The notes: a model not told the origin generated them from the sequence alone. Counted from the first letter of the stretch, positions 17,748 to 26,853 are shown. The stretch is 64,000 nt of DNA from Bacillota bacterium (GCA_017889625.1 JAGGAD010000023.1:1-64000), one strand, 5' to 3'. A program made the numbers and translations.

Positions 17748-17804
17748 TTGACCGGAATGAGAAAATATGTAATAATCTAAACATACCGACTGGTAGGTAT
17801 GTTT
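17748..17804 (+). promoter_or_regulatory. Promoter and TetR operator of the efflux operon
   Basis: TTGACC (17748-17753) is followed after 17 bases by AATAAT. Just downstream is a perfect dyad AAACATACC (17779-17787) and GGTATGTTT (17796-17804), the size and position of a TetR/AcrR operator. Autorepression of the tetR-tolC-hlyD-RND unit is the simplest reading. Confidence 0.65.
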
Positions 17805-17822
17805 GAAGGGCTAATTGAATAT

Positions 17823-18398
17823 ATGAGAAAAGATGAGATTATTAAAGTTGCTTTGCGGTTATTTCTTTTACGAGGGTATCGTAGTGTTTCACTTAGCGAT
17901 GTAGCCAATGAACTTGGAATAACGAAGGGAGGGATATACCATTATTTTAAAAGTAAAGAAGATATGTTGATTCAAACGGCAGAATTCTTTTTTGATCTTA
18001 TAAAAACAAAACACATAGAGTTATTTGATAATGATAAAGGTTTGTATGAAATATTACAGGCTGTCATTAGAGATAACGAGATAGAAACGTATATTAATAA
18101 TTTTATTGGTAATAAGGCACCTAATGATGAAATGGGACTATTATTTGAATTTATGACGCTTTGTCCAGAGCTGCTGAGGCACTGGGAAAGGGTTAATTTG
18201 GAGATAATTACTGCTATTCAAGGAAAGTTGCAAAAGTTAATCGATAAGGGAGAAATGCGGTCGGATGTTGAGGTGAATGCATTAGCAGCGATTTTGTTCA
18301 CGCTTATGATTGGTCGTAGAACGATTTCGATGCAATATGCAGATCCAAGTGCAAGAGAACAAATTGTGGAGAATTTATGTAAAATGGTTAGTACTTGA
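17823..18398 (+). CDS. TetR-family regulator of the RND efflux operon
   Basis: A 191-residue TetR protein, paralogue of the one at 16824. The helix-turn-helix is in residues 1-48 (I-T-K-G-G-I-Y-H-Y-F-K-S-K-E-D-M-L), followed by a helical effector domain. ATG 17823 was chosen because GAAGGG lies upstream and the alternative ATG 17799 falls inside the operator. It is first in the operon with tolC, adaptor and RND genes (70-base gap to tolC). By family precedent (AcrR, TtgR) it should repress the pump until a drug-like or amphiphilic ligand binds. Confidence 0.88.
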   Translation: MRKDEIIKVALRLFLLRGYRSVSLSDVANELGITKGGIYHYFKSKEDMLIQTAEFFFDLIKTKHIELFDNDKGLYEILQAVIRDNEIETYINNFIGNKAPNDEMGLLFEFMTLCPELLRHWERVNLEIITAIQGKLQKLIDKGEMRSDVEVNALAAILFTLMIGRRTISMQYADPSAREQIVENLCKMVST

Positions 18399-18467
18399 AT
18401 CTATAGGTAGTTCTGTTTGGCAACAATCCGGGTACACTGTAAAGTTTGAAAATGGGAGGTAGTATAC

Positions 18468-19754
18468 GTGCGCCAGCGATCTCTTTTATTGCTAGGAGCA
18501 TTTGTTATAGCAATTGCTTTGAATCAAAATGTTTTTGCCGCGTCTGTTGATTTGTCGCTTGATGAGAGTATTTCTTTAGCATTACAGAACAACTATGACG
18601 TTAAATATGCAAATTCTTCAAGGGAAAAGTATTATTGGGCATTTAAAGAGGCTCAGAATAGTAAGGGGGTTGCGGTGAGTTATGTACATTCTGATGAACG
18701 GTACAATACGCCGCCGACTTATTATTCACCTACATACACTTATACAACTGATTTTGACAATGCGTTTACATTTAGTCTTCCTATATATTCCGGTGGTAAA
18801 TTGGAAGACAAAGTTGAACAGGCGAAACTTGACTTGAAGGTGGCCGACTTAGACATTGAGCTTGCTAAACAGCAAATCAGGGAAACGGTGATTACAGATT
18901 ATTTTACTGTATTGGAATATCGTGAGGAAGCGAAAGTGGATCAGGAAACGGTTAATAATTATGTGGACCACCTGAATTTAGTAAAACAAAAATTTGACTT
19001 GGGATTGGTAGCAAAAACAGAAGTATTATCTAGTCAGGTAAATTTAGCTAAAGCACAAGATAGTTTAATAAAAGCTCAAAACAATTATAATAATGCGGTT
19101 GCTGCTTTAAATAACGCCATTGGTCTTCCACATGATACGGAAGTAAATTTAAAGGATGATTTTTCACGGCAATTATATCCGTTAGTATTGGAGGAATGCA
19201 TGCAAAAAGCAGTCAGTCAACGGCCTGAAATGGCACAGTATGCGGCGAAGGGGACCAGTGCGCAATATGACGTTAAAATTGCCAAGAGCGGATATTTGCC
19301 GACGGTAGATTTAACGGCTGAACAGGATTGGTATGATACACATTTGGTTGGCACAAAAAACAACAATTGGTTAATCAAGTTAACAACGTCGTTAAATGTA
19401 TTTGATTCCGGCGTAACTAATGCAAAAGTTCAACAAGCAAAACATAATGCAGATATGATATCGGCTAAGGCATCACAAGAACGGGATGCTATTTTATTGG
19501 ATGTGCGCCAGTACTATTTAAGTATGAATGAAGCGGAAAAACGAATTGAAACCAATCAGGTATCGGTTAATCAAGCGGAAGAAAATCTTATGATTGAAAA
19601 GGCCAAGTATCAAGTTGGCGTAACCACTAATCTGGATATCCTCGATGCTGTATTAGCGCTTGATTCGGCGAAAAAAGACTATATACAGGCTGTGTATGAT
19701 TTTAATACGTATCGGGCGAAGCTGGATGAAGCAATCGGTTTAGCAGTGAAATAA
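18468..19754 (+). CDS. TolC-family outer membrane efflux protein
   Basis: A 428-residue outer membrane channel of RND or type I systems. GTG 18468 follows GGGAGG. A signal peptide (cleavage near residues 24-26, F-A-A-S) precedes two homologous halves of long coiled-coil helices (A-K-T-E-V-L-S-S-Q-V-N-L-A-K-A-Q and G-V-T-T-N-L-D-I-L-D-A-V-L-A-L). These are the OEP repeats, each with the x-N-x-x-x-A-x-x-x-L-x-x-A-I-G-L signature. An outer membrane channel in a Firmicute-like sequence context is strong evidence for a diderm Negativicute. Its 5' end has a degraded duplicate at 17479. Confidence 0.92.
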   Translation: MRQRSLLLLGAFVIAIALNQNVFAASVDLSLDESISLALQNNYDVKYANSSREKYYWAFKEAQNSKGVAVSYVHSDERYNTPPTYYSPTYTYTTDFDNAFTFSLPIYSGGKLEDKVEQAKLDLKVADLDIELAKQQIRETVITDYFTVLEYREEAKVDQETVNNYVDHLNLVKQKFDLGLVAKTEVLSSQVNLAKAQDSLIKAQNNYNNAVAALNNAIGLPHDTEVNLKDDFSRQLYPLVLEECMQKAVSQRPEMAQYAAKGTSAQYDVKIAKSGYLPTVDLTAEQDWYDTHLVGTKNNNWLIKLTTSLNVFDSGVTNAKVQQAKHNADMISAKASQERDAILLDVRQYYLSMNEAEKRIETNQVSVNQAEENLMIEKAKYQVGVTTNLDILDAVLALDSAKKDYIQAVYDFNTYRAKLDEAIGLAVK

Positions 19755-19772
19755 TAAGGAGGGCGCTAATAA

Positions 19773-20951
19773 GTGACTAGTAAAATTCTCCCGATCAGTT
19801 CGACAAAGCTTTATGTGGGATTGATAGTCTTAATCTTTGTAGTAGGGATCGTGGCAATGCGGATGATAAGCACAATGAAACATCCCATGCCTTTTTCACA
19901 GGAAGTAGAAGTTAAAGCCATGCAGGTAATACAACGCGATACCCCCATTGATTACCAATTTGTCGGTAAGGTTACATCGAAAAATGAAGTGAAGATTATG
20001 TCTAAAGTGTCTGGGAATATTACTGCTAAAATGGTCAAGGGGGGAGATGCGGTTTATAAAGGGCAGCCTTTGTTTCGGATTGACAATAAACAATATGTTT
20101 CGGCGATAAACTCCAGCCGGGCAGCCCTGGCTAAAGCGCAGGCGGCATTGAATAATTCGCAGCGGGAAGTGGCTCGTTATCGTCAATTGGCAGCGATACA
20201 AGGGGTTTCGCAGCAGACGCTGGATACGTACGAAGCCCAAGCGCAGGAAGACGCGGCAACGGTTGAAGCGGATCGAGCGGCCTTGCAGCAGGCTAGTGAA
20301 GATGAGCAAGATACATTAATTGTTTCTCCTGTCGATGGTCGGATTGATATCAATGATGTAAGTCTAGGCCAGTATGTAACAGCCGGATCGACAACGATGG
20401 CGACGGTTTCATCGCTGGATCCTATCTGGGTGCAGTTCAGTATGAGTGAAAATGAATATATAAAATTTGTCAGGTTGGGCCAGGGGAATTTGCCGGAATC
20501 CTTTAGAAATAATCTAAAACTTCTGTTGAGTGATGGATCCGAATATGGTTTAACGGGTCAAGTAGAGCAGATTGACAAGGGAATGAGTGACAGCACTGGG
20601 ACCATAACGATAAAAGCTTCTTTTGCTAACCCCCAAAGGTTTCTTGTCCCTAATATGTTTGCCAAAGTAATTGCACAGGGAGAAATCAGACAAGGGGCGC
20701 TATTAGTTCCTCAGCGTGCCGTAAAAGAACTTTTGGATAGTACTTTTATTACGGTTGTTACTGCGGACGATACGGCGGAAAACCGGCAAGTGAAACTGGG
20801 AGAAAAGGTTGGCAGTCTATGGGTAGTGGAAGAGGGAATTGTGCCGGGTGATATTGTAGTGGTAGAAGGTATTGATAAGGTGAAAGCGGGATCGAAGCTA
20901 AAAGTCGATATGGTAGCGCCGGAAGAATATGGCACTCCGGATAAGCAATAG
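19773..20951 (+). CDS. RND efflux periplasmic adaptor (MexA/AcrA type)
   Basis: A 392-residue membrane fusion protein linking the inner-membrane pump to TolC. A single N-terminal anchor (about 12-32) is not followed by a lipobox cysteine. Then come a lipoyl half (V-M-S-K-V-S-G-N-I-T-A-K-M-V-K-G-G-D), a coiled-coil hairpin rich in Ala/Gln (A-L-A-K-A-Q-A-A-L-N-N-S-Q-R-E-V-A-R-Y), the second lipoyl half (L-I-V-S-P-V-D-G-R-I) and beta-barrel domains. GTG 19773 follows AAGGAGGGC, 18 bases after tolC. It ends 12 bases before the RND gene. Confidence 0.92.
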   Translation: MTSKILPISSTKLYVGLIVLIFVVGIVAMRMISTMKHPMPFSQEVEVKAMQVIQRDTPIDYQFVGKVTSKNEVKIMSKVSGNITAKMVKGGDAVYKGQPLFRIDNKQYVSAINSSRAALAKAQAALNNSQREVARYRQLAAIQGVSQQTLDTYEAQAQEDAATVEADRAALQQASEDEQDTLIVSPVDGRIDINDVSLGQYVTAGSTTMATVSSLDPIWVQFSMSENEYIKFVRLGQGNLPESFRNNLKLLLSDGSEYGLTGQVEQIDKGMSDSTGTITIKASFANPQRFLVPNMFAKVIAQGEIRQGALLVPQRAVKELLDSTFITVVTADDTAENRQVKLGEKVGSLWVVEEGIVPGDIVVVEGIDKVKAGSKLKVDMVAPEEYGTPDKQ

Positions 20952-20963
20952 GGGTGATTGAAA

Positions 20964-23900
20964 ATGGCAAAATTTTTTATTGATCGTCCCATTTTTGCGA
21001 TCGTTTTATCATTGATAATAACGATTGTGGGGTGTGTAGCTGCTTTTACGCTGCCGATAGCGCAATATCCGCAGATTTCTCCTCCGACGATTTCGGTTAG
21101 TACAAGTTATCAAGGTGCCAATGCAGAGGTTGTAAATCAATCAGTAGCGCAAGTTCTCGAACAGCAGATTAATGGGGTGGATGGCATGGTATCTATGTCG
21201 TCTACAAGTACGGACGCCGGGACTTATTCGCTGAGTGTTCAGTTTGAGACGGGTAAAGATGCTGATACCGCTGCTGTGCAGACCCAGAACCGAGTATCAC
21301 AGGCCACGGCGTCGTTGCCAACTGCTGTTCAGAATGTTGGCGTTACAACGAGTAAGTCTTCTCAGGATATGTCGTTAGTTATTAGCCTATATTCCGAAAA
21401 TGACGCCTATAATAGTAGCTTTTTAAAGAACTATGGCAGTATTTACCTTGTGGATGATATAAAGCGGGTTAAGGGTGTTGGGGAAGTATTAGAAGTTGGT
21501 TCTGATTATAGTATGAGAATCTGGCTTAATACTGAGAAAATGGCCCAATTATCCATAACGCCCAGTGAAGTTACTTCTGCTATCGAAAAGCAGAATGAAC
21601 AAGCTCCGGCTGGCGGGATCGGAAAGATGCCAGCGAATGGCGGGCAAGAGTTGGAATATACCGCCAGGGTAAAAGGGCGGCTGGAGGATGTTAATAGTTT
21701 TGGCGATATTGTTGTTGTTGCCAAATCAGATGGATCTTTTGTTCGGCTGAAAGATATTGCCCGGATAGAATTAGGCAACAAGTCTTATGATTATGAGAGT
21801 ATGGTGGATGGGCATTCCTGCGTGGGTATTGCTGTAAAGTTGTCCAGTGATGCTAATGCCTTGGAAACTATAGGCAATGTCAGAAAGGTGCTTGATGAAG
21901 CAGCCAAAAATTTCCCTGCGGGGATGAAATATAATGTTGTTATAGATAGTACTAACTTTGTTCGTGAGTCGATGATTGAAGTAGCGAAAACCCTTGGGGA
22001 AGCTTTGCTGTTGGTTGTAGTTGTAGTATTTGTGTTTTTGCAAAGCTGGCGGGCGACGTTAATACCGGTGTTGGCTGTCCCGGTGTCGCTAATCGGTACT
22101 TTTGGAGCGTTTAGTGTACTAGGGTTTACTATTAATACGCTGACGTTGTTTGCGATGGTGCTTGCCATCGGGCTGGTTGTAGATGATGCCATTGTTGTAA
22201 TTGAGGCGGTTGAACATCATATGCGCAACTCGGGGTTGTCTGCCCGGGACGCGACAAAACGAGCTATGAGTGAAGTATCCGGGCCGGTTGTGGCAATTGC
22301 GTTTGTATTGGCTTCTGTATTTATTCCGGTTGCTTTTTTTGGCGGGATGATGGGAGTACTCTACAAGCAGTTTGCCTTGACAATTGCGGTGTCCATGGTT
22401 TTGTCGGCGGTGGTTGCTTTATCGTTGACTCCGGCACTTTGCACTCTGTTATTAAAGCCTCATGATCCAAAGGCATATAGCGGATTTGTGGGACGGCTTT
22501 TTCAGCGGTTTAATACTTGGCTGGAAAAAAAGACGGAAAGCTATGGAGTCGGTCTGAAAAACCTGATTGCTCAAGCCCGTTTATGTATGATACTTCTGGT
22601 GGTGGTAGTCATTATGCTGGGAGGTTTGTACAAATATGTTCCAAGTTCGTTTGTACCAGCTGAAGATCAGGGTTATTATGTGACTTCTATTTCTTTGCCA
22701 GAGGGAACAAGCCTAAACCGTACCAAGCGAGCGGTGGATAATTTCGGTGAGATGGTAAGAAAACAGCCTGGAGTGTCCGATGTTCTGGGCATAGCCGGAA
22801 TGGATATATTAACCGGAAGTACAAAATCCAGCGGTGCAACGGTATTTACTTCACTGGCGCCTTGGGAAGAACGGAAAAACCCGGGACTTCAGCTTAATGC
22901 GCAAATAGGGCAAACTTTCGTTAATGGTGCTAAGTTTCCGGAAGGCTCGGTAATTGCTTTTGCTCCGCCGGCATTACCGGGGCTTGGTATGGTAGGCGGG
23001 TTTACGCTCGTATTGGAGGATAGAACCGGAGGTTCTTTAGATAAGCTGGATGCTGTTACGCAAAAGTTTATGGCGGCGGCGAAACAGCGATCGGAAATCG
23101 GTTCAATTATGACATCGTTTAAAGCGAGTACACCTGGATATGAATATGAAGTAGACAGGGATAAGGTAAATGAATTAGGGGTATCGGTAGACGATGTATT
23201 TACGGCTTTGGAGGTTTTCCTTGGCGGGTCGCAGGTCAATGATTTTAATAAGTTCGGCCGGACCTATAAGGTAACTGTACAGGCTGATCCGGCGTATCGA
23301 AGTGATGTATCTGCCATGCGGTATCTTTATGTAAAAAGTTCCAATAATAATGCGATGATTCCGCTAAATACTTTGATTAAACCAAAAACTTTAGTCGCGC
23401 CGACGATGGTTACCCGATATAACGGGGTGAAGGCAGTTCAATTTAATGGTAATCCAGCCAGTGGATATAGTTCCGGCCAGGCGATGACGGCATTGGAAGA
23501 GGTTGCGGCGGAAGTTTTACCAAGCGGCTACACGTATGAATGGTCGGGGGAAAGCCGAGAAGAAAAGGTTTCGGGAGGCCGGACGCCGATCGTATTCGGA
23601 ATGGCATTTTTGTTTGTGTTCTTGTGCTTAGCGGCGCTTTATGAAAGTTGGAGTGTGCCTTTTGCTGTATTGATGGCGGTTCCACTTGGGTTATTCGGTG
23701 CATTTTTGTTCCAATTTGCCCGCAATATGGAAAACAGTGTATATATGCAAATTGGATTAGTTATGCTGATTGGTTTGGCCGCCAAGAATGCCATTTTAAT
23801 TGTTGAGTTTGCTAAAGTAAGAGTGGATAACGGCATGGAGCCGGTAAAAGCAGCAATAGAAGCCGCGAAACTTCGTCTTCGCCCGATTTTGATGACATCG

Positions 23901-24131
23901 TTAGCGTTTATTCTAGGATGTTTTCCTCTAGCGATAGCAACTGGTGCTGGTTCTGGCGCGAGAATTTCTATGGGGACGGCGGTTGTCGGTGGTATGTTTG
24001 CGGCAACTTTAATGGGGATATTTTTAATACCAGTATTTTTTGTGGTAGTAGAGAAAATTACGCTTAAAGTAAATAACTGGCGGAATAAACGAAAAGTTGG
24101 TACCGGGTTTACTGAGGATGAGACAAAATAG
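20964..24131 (+). CDS. HAE1-type RND multidrug efflux transporter
   Basis: A 1055-residue proton-driven inner membrane pump of the AcrB/MexB family. The start F-F-I-D-R-P-I-F-A-I-V, L-P-I-A-Q-Y-P-Q-I-S-P-P and the proton-relay aspartates in L-V-V-D-D-A-I-V-V-I-E (helix 4) are all present, as are the helix-10 lysine context (G-L-A-A-K-N-A-I-L-I-V-E-F-A) and two large periplasmic loops. Full length for the family. ATG 20964 follows AGGGGTG. It closes the tetR-tolC-adaptor-pump operon, which ends in a perfect terminator at 24178. Substrates are probably hydrophobic drugs, bile-salt-like compounds or solvents. Confidence 0.95.
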   Translation: MAKFFIDRPIFAIVLSLIITIVGCVAAFTLPIAQYPQISPPTISVSTSYQGANAEVVNQSVAQVLEQQINGVDGMVSMSSTSTDAGTYSLSVQFETGKDADTAAVQTQNRVSQATASLPTAVQNVGVTTSKSSQDMSLVISLYSENDAYNSSFLKNYGSIYLVDDIKRVKGVGEVLEVGSDYSMRIWLNTEKMAQLSITPSEVTSAIEKQNEQAPAGGIGKMPANGGQELEYTARVKGRLEDVNSFGDIVVVAKSDGSFVRLKDIARIELGNKSYDYESMVDGHSCVGIAVKLSSDANALETIGNVRKVLDEAAKNFPAGMKYNVVIDSTNFVRESMIEVAKTLGEALLLVVVVVFVFLQSWRATLIPVLAVPVSLIGTFGAFSVLGFTINTLTLFAMVLAIGLVVDDAIVVIEAVEHHMRNSGLSARDATKRAMSEVSGPVVAIAFVLASVFIPVAFFGGMMGVLYKQFALTIAVSMVLSAVVALSLTPALCTLLLKPHDPKAYSGFVGRLFQRFNTWLEKKTESYGVGLKNLIAQARLCMILLVVVVIMLGGLYKYVPSSFVPAEDQGYYVTSISLPEGTSLNRTKRAVDNFGEMVRKQPGVSDVLGIAGMDILTGSTKSSGATVFTSLAPWEERKNPGLQLNAQIGQTFVNGAKFPEGSVIAFAPPALPGLGMVGGFTLVLEDRTGGSLDKLDAVTQKFMAAAKQRSEIGSIMTSFKASTPGYEYEVDRDKVNELGVSVDDVFTALEVFLGGSQVNDFNKFGRTYKVTVQADPAYRSDVSAMRYLYVKSSNNNAMIPLNTLIKPKTLVAPTMVTRYNGVKAVQFNGNPASGYSSGQAMTALEEVAAEVLPSGYTYEWSGESREEKVSGGRTPIVFGMAFLFVFLCLAALYESWSVPFAVLMAVPLGLFGAFLFQFARNMENSVYMQIGLVMLIGLAAKNAILIVEFAKVRVDNGMEPVKAAIEAAKLRLRPILMTSLAFILGCFPLAIATGAGSGARISMGTAVVGGMFAATLMGIFLIPVFFVVVEKITLKVNNWRNKRKVGTGFTEDETK

Positions 24132-24177
24132 AGGAACAGTTACTCGGCAAACGATTCCCCAATAATTCACTAATGAG

Positions 24178-24213
24178 TGGGAGATCAATGAAAAATTGAT
24201 CTCCCATTAAAAA
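24178..24213 (+). terminator. Terminator of the RND operon
   Basis: TGGGAGATCAAT (24178-24189) pairs perfectly with ATTGATCTCCCA (24195-24206). A weak T/A run follows. Confidence 0.85.
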
Positions 24214-24335
24214 AATAAAGATGACTGAGAAAATAAATATATAGACATCTTGAGATAATTAAAATGGCTATATATTTACTATAATTAGTCATGGTGATGG
24301 ACTGTTAGTCCCGATTAGAATAAAGGGGCAGTGGA

Positions 24336-25352
24336 ATGAAAAATTTGTTTGATAAAACTAAACTGGGAAAAATGAAATTGAAAAACCGGATTATTCGGTC
24401 GGCGACTTTCGACAATTTAGTCAGCAATGAACTTGTCGATGAGGCATTTCAATATTATCAGGAATTGGCTCAAGGCGGCGTCGGAACAATTATAACGGGG
24501 CTTACTGATGTTCTTAGTGGGGGAATTTACGAGGATTTTTTTACTTATCAATATAAACAAATTATCAAAATGGTTCACCGATATGATGCAAAAATCATTC
24601 TTCAAATTGGTTACGTTGGATCAGCCGGTTTCAAAGATAATTTGGTAGTTTGGGGACCAAGCGATATAGAGAATGTCCGGACTAAAGTTAAACCAATAAA
24701 AATAACCAGGGAGAATATCCGGCTTATGCAAACAGCCTTTGCGGATGCCGCTGAGCAGGCAAAAAAGGCTGGCTTTGATGGGGTGGAAATTCAAGGCGGG
24801 CAGGGATTTCTCTTAAGTCAGTTCCTTTCACCATACTATAATTGCCGAGAAGATGAATATGGCGGTAATATTGAGAAACGTGCAAAATTTGTTTTAGATG
24901 TGTACCAGACAGTGAGAAAAAAAGTAGGCGCTTTGTTTCCGATCATAATGAAGATAAATGTGATAGATTCCTTGGTACCAGGAATGACCTTTGCCGAGTA
25001 CCGATATGTATGCGAGAAACTAGTGGAACAAGGCATTGATGCAGTTGAAGTTACTGGGGAGTGGCAGGATTTATCGGCGCGGTCGCTTGGATGCTTCAAA
25101 AATTTTGCGGCGAAACTTGCAGCCGAGGTTGATATTCCTGTTATTCTAGCGGGAGAAGATCGCGATTATGATGAAATGCTAAAGTTTTTAAACACTACGT
25201 CAATTGAATATTTTTCTTTGGAACGTCCGTTACTTGCTGAACCTGATCTTGTAAAACGATGGGAAAACGGTGATACGAGAAGAGCTAAGTGTGTTTATTG
25301 CAACGCATGTTTAAATTTTGATGGTGTGTTTTATTGTATTTTAAACAACTAA
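24336..25352 (+). CDS. Old yellow enzyme-type NADH:flavin oxidoreductase
   Basis: A 338-residue FMN TIM-barrel of the OYE family (2-enoate or 2,4-dienoyl-CoA reductase-like). Marks are the opening L-K-N-R-I-I-R-S-A-T, G-F-D-G-V-E-I-Q-G-G-Q-G-F-L-L-S-Q-F-L-S-P and N-C-R-E-D-E-Y-G-G-N-I-E-K-R-A (FMN phosphate and active-site region). Typical active-site H-x-x-H is replaced by I-Q-G-G-Q-G, which is unusual. The C-terminus has C-V-Y-C-N-A-C-L, a compressed form of the 4Fe-4S motif of larger OYE reductases, but the FAD/NAD domains are missing. ATG 24336 follows AAGGGG. Substrate unknown. Confidence 0.82.
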   Translation: MKNLFDKTKLGKMKLKNRIIRSATFDNLVSNELVDEAFQYYQELAQGGVGTIITGLTDVLSGGIYEDFFTYQYKQIIKMVHRYDAKIILQIGYVGSAGFKDNLVVWGPSDIENVRTKVKPIKITRENIRLMQTAFADAAEQAKKAGFDGVEIQGGQGFLLSQFLSPYYNCREDEYGGNIEKRAKFVLDVYQTVRKKVGALFPIIMKINVIDSLVPGMTFAEYRYVCEKLVEQGIDAVEVTGEWQDLSARSLGCFKNFAAKLAAEVDIPVILAGEDRDYDEMLKFLNTTSIEYFSLERPLLAEPDLVKRWENGDTRRAKCVYCNACLNFDGVFYCILNN

Positions 25353-25540
25353 ATTTTTCTAAGAATTGAAGGCCATATGTGCAACGACTTTGTTGCATGA
25401 GAACGGGAAATAGCAAAACTGATTTTTCTTGTGGCTTTCCTGTTTATTCGAAGAGAAATTATAAAAACACATTTTTATATTGAGTAAGCCGTTCCTTTCA
25501 GAACTCAAAGCTTAAAAATTCATACTACGAGGTGTTTGAT

Positions 25541-25750
25541 ATGGTTATAAATTCTGTTTCCACTAATAATGATCCGATTTCTTATATGCAAAATCGGCAA
25601 GATTTCCCACATGGTAAGCCGAGCAAAGCGGAAAAAGATAGAGTAAATGCTGTGGCTAAAAAAGCTGGAGTAAAAATCACACCAGGAGAAAAACCTAGTG
25701 ACGCAGACGTACAGAAACTAAAAAAGGCAGGACTTGATATAAAAGCGTAG
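25541..25750 (+). CDS. Small lysine-rich hypothetical protein
   Basis: A 69-residue hydrophilic protein. ATG 25541 follows GAGGTG (25529-25534). The middle (S-K-A-E-K-D-R-V-N-A-V-A-K-K-A-G-V-K) and the end (S-D-A-D-V-Q-K-L-K-K-A-G-L-D) are two similar helix-turn units, each finishing K-K-A-G-V/L. There is no cysteine, signal peptide or membrane segment. I do not recognise the family. The site, codon use and short spacing to the next gene support expression. Confidence 0.6.
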   Translation: MVINSVSTNNDPISYMQNRQDFPHGKPSKAEKDRVNAVAKKAGVKITPGEKPSDADVQKLKKAGLDIKA

Positions 25751-25813
25751 TTTAATATTTCCCTTCAATAAACAGGAAAGCCATGAGAAAAATACAGTCT
25801 AGGGGCGTTTGCA

Positions 25814-26473
25814 TTGAAAAAGAATATTTGTGTGTGTTTACTCGTATTTATTGGGTCATTCTTATCCAAAATTTATGCTGCTCCTCCTGAAGATAGTTTA
25901 GGGCCATGTCGTGTTTCCAAAGTATATCAGGAAGCTGCGTGGATTAGCATGGACTTGCCAACTGAAAAGCAACAGGAAATTGATCAGATTTTTATTGAAA
26001 AGAATATAGAGGTACAAAGAATTATTCATGATCCTGCTCTATTTGTTATATATCCACTTCCCGGTGGTAATTTTAAAGGTACACAAAATGATGAGTCATT
26101 GTATTTGTTTCGAGTCAGTCAGAAGCTGGAGGATATCAGGAATGATACCCAACATGAAATATTAAAACTTCTTACCAGGGAACAGCAAGTTATATTTAAT
26201 ACTATGATAACGGAAAGAAAGACGAATATAGCTAATTTTATTGAAGTAATGGGCGGATTAAACCTGGACTCAACACAACAATCTAAAGTTATGCAATTGC
26301 TAAGTCAGTGTCAGGAGGAAATATGGCGAATTATTTCAAATCCGTTTTTTTCATGGGAGGCGAGAAAAAGGAGGATAGATCGAATCACTCTATTTAATCG
26401 AGTCATGGAAACATTAAAGCCTGAACAACAAGCAGTGCTAAATGAGAAAATGAAGGGGATGGAAAAAGAGTGA
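25814..26473 (+). CDS. Exported helical protein with LTxxQ-like repeats
   Basis: A 219-residue protein from TTG 25814. The N-terminal K-K-N-I-C-V-C-L-L-V-F-I-G-S-F-L-S-K-I-Y-A looks like a signal peptide with cleavage near A-A-P-P. The mature part is helical and carries L-T-R-E-Q-Q, L-D-S-T-Q-Q and L-K-P-E-Q-Q, spaced like the LTxxQ motifs of the periplasmic Spy/CpxP family, although it is longer than those chaperones. A periplasmic stress or metal-related role is possible by analogy only. It lies 63 bases after the small Lys-rich gene. Confidence 0.55.
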   Translation: MKKNICVCLLVFIGSFLSKIYAAPPEDSLGPCRVSKVYQEAAWISMDLPTEKQQEIDQIFIEKNIEVQRIIHDPALFVIYPLPGGNFKGTQNDESLYLFRVSQKLEDIRNDTQHEILKLLTREQQVIFNTMITERKTNIANFIEVMGGLNLDSTQQSKVMQLLSQCQEEIWRIISNPFFSWEARKRRIDRITLFNRVMETLKPEQQAVLNEKMKGMEKE

Positions 26474-26706
26474 AGAGTTTTCTACTAATGTGCTATTAAT
26501 ACTTAAGCGAGTGAATATATTTATTTTGTGTAAATATTTAAGTTGGTGTAGAATAGAGAGAAACTTAGAGGCTGATTTATAACAAATATTCACACGAAAC
26601 TTAACATTATTCGCAAATAGGTAATATTAGGTAATGTGTAAGTATGCCTTGAAATTACTATATGTTTGTGTTAATATACATAATATAATTTAATTTTGGT
26701 CAATGA

Positions 26707-26744
26707 AGACCTTCTGAGCTTTCTGGCGGGAGGTCTCTTTTAAT
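26707..26744 (+). terminator. Terminator upstream of the peptide operon
   Basis: AGACCT (26707-26712) and AGGTCT (26731-26736) with CTTTTAAT downstream. It may end the transcript of 25541-26473 or a short leader. Confidence 0.55.
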
Positions 26745-26812
26745 ACCCGTAGCCGTTTACGGGCTTTGCGTAGCACCACCGATGGGGTTGCATTTGTCCT
26801 CCTATAATTAAG

Positions 26813-26853
26813 AATGATAATGGGTTCGGCAAGTAGCATGTTTCATGCTACTT
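26813..26853 (+). promoter_or_regulatory. -10 element and perfect operator-like dyad
   Basis: TATAAT (26813-26818) is followed by AAGTAGCATG (26831-26840), a three-base spacer and CATGCTACTT (26844-26853). There is no T-run, so an operator or mRNA hairpin is more likely than a terminator. Confidence 0.5.

Larger units (their letters stand above)
17412..17822. other. Intergenic remnant of a tandem duplication
   Basis: No intact gene. It holds a degraded tolC 5' end (17479-17540), a terminator hairpin (17576-17617) and the promoter/operator of the second tetR copy (17748-17804). The spacing from tetR stop to the relic start (68 bases) equals that between the second tetR and tolC (70 bases). 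Confidence 0.6.
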
